Positions 5,316 to 5,624 of a DNA stretch of 5,624 nt are shown here, piece by piece. Position 1 is the stretch's first letter. Every line of letters begins with the position of its first letter. The DNA comes from Acidobacteriaceae bacterium (GTDB lineage: Bacteria > Acidobacteriota > Terriglobia > Terriglobales > Acidobacteriaceae), in contig PMHC01000255.1 in the NCBI GenBank assembly GCA_003156495.1, positions 1 to 5,624 of the forward strand. The letters run 5' to 3'. The position numbers and the translations under genes are program-made. Below the pieces are notes generated by a model. It was not told the DNA's origin and searched no databases. It saw only the letters and a program-made list of their open reading frames with translations.

Positions 5316-5624
5316 ATGAGAATTATCGTGGGCGTTTCTGGAGGAATCGCCGCCTACAAAGCGGCGGAATTGGTGCGCGCATTCGTGCGTCAGTCCGCCG
5401 AAGTGCATGTGGTGATGACCAATGCGGCGCAGAAGTTTGTGCAGCCGCTCACTTTTGCTTCGCTCACAGGCCACAAAGTTATTACCAGTATGTGGGATGA
5501 GCGGAGCTCGGGCGAGCAGAACGGTATTGAGCACATTGCCGAGGCCGAGTGGGCCGAGGCGCTGGTTGTTGCGCCCGCCACGGCCGACATTCTGGCAAAA
5601 TTCGCTCACGGCATCGCCGACGAT
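5316..5624 (+). CDS. coaBC: Bifunctional phosphopantothenoylcysteine decarboxylase / phosphopantothenate-cysteine ligase, N-terminal part (3'-truncated)
   Basis: This is a cytoplasmic enzyme of coenzyme A synthesis. The N-terminal CoaC flavoprotein domain decarboxylates 4'-phosphopantothenoylcysteine using FMN; the C-terminal CoaB ligase domain would lie beyond the window. The 103 codons present begin MRIIVGVSGGIAAYKAAEL, the FMN-binding start typical of the family. MTNAAQKFVQPLTFASLTG follows at about 34-52. The GIEHI motif carries His73, matching the catalytic histidine (His75 in E. coli Dfp). The last part, VVAPATADILAKFAHGIADD, is the family's PATAN-type region, here with Asp in place of the usual Asn. 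ATG 5316 is the natural start: the protein aligns from its first residue, and a TACAAT box lies 7 bases upstream. A single-domain CoaC cannot be excluded from this fragment, but the gmk-rpoZ context favours the bifunctional form. Confidence 0.93.
   Translation, partial: MRIIVGVSGGIAAYKAAELVRAFVRQSAEVHVVMTNAAQKFVQPLTFASLTGHKVITSMWDERSSGEQNGIEHIAEAEWAEALVVAPATADILAKFAHGIADD

Noticed and set aside
5157..5609. Minus-strand open frame (150 codons) opposite coaBC
   Set aside because: It lies mostly antisense to a confident coaBC start, has a Cys/His/Arg-rich shadow-like composition and shows no ribosome binding site or family motif.
1..5624. CRISPR array, tRNA/rRNA genes, toxin-antitoxin or phage genes
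   Set aside because: No spaced repeats, RNA-gene signatures or such protein families were found; the window is conserved housekeeping genes apart from the small palindromic element.

Overview
The window is chromosomal housekeeping DNA from a GC-rich Gram-negative bacterium. MsbA and GmhB homologues imply an outer membrane with lipopolysaccharide. The order msbA, yicC, gmk, rpoZ, coaBC and the look of the omega subunit (a FDSNYR start followed by an AARRARQL helix) suggest Acidobacteriota. That assignment is an inference from memory of gene order, not a database result.

Layout. Positions 1-473 (+) hold the C-terminal part of an alpha-ketoacid dehydrogenase E1 beta-type protein, cut by the window edge. 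It converges on gmhB (486-1070 or 1073, -), a zinc-motif HAD phosphatase of heptose synthesis, with only 12 bases between the two stop codons. A 126-base divergent intergenic region separates gmhB from a rightward run of msbA-type lipid flippase (1200-3071), yicC endoribonuclease family (3093-3998), gmk guanylate kinase (4116-4856), rpoZ RNA polymerase omega (4846-5076) and the start of coaBC (5316 to the edge). gmk and rpoZ overlap by 11 bases. The other gaps are 21 bases (msbA-yicC), 117 bases (yicC-gmk) and 239 bases (rpoZ-coaBC).

How the genes fit together. gmhB and msbA serve lipopolysaccharide core synthesis and lipid A export. yicC, gmk, rpoZ and coaBC form a widely conserved neighbourhood joining RNA turnover, GMP phosphorylation, RNA polymerase assembly and coenzyme A synthesis. 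The E1 fragment belongs to central acyl-CoA metabolism and is probably a separate transcription unit.

The non-routine signals are small. (1) A 114-base imperfect palindrome with perfect 16-base terminal inverted repeats lies between rpoZ and coaBC, and its left end supplies part of the rpoZ stop codon. It looks like a MITE-like or foldback element. (2) A short unannotated 26-codon reading frame (1123-1203) starts just after a TACAAT box and ends in an ATGA overlap with the msbA start. (3) Three starts (that short frame, gmhB and coaBC) lie 6-7 bases after a -10-like hexamer and have no Shine-Dalgarno sequence, which suggests leaderless transcripts. (4) The yicC ribosome binding site is tandemly duplicated. 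I found no defence system, CRISPR array, RNA gene or complete mobile element with its own transposase.
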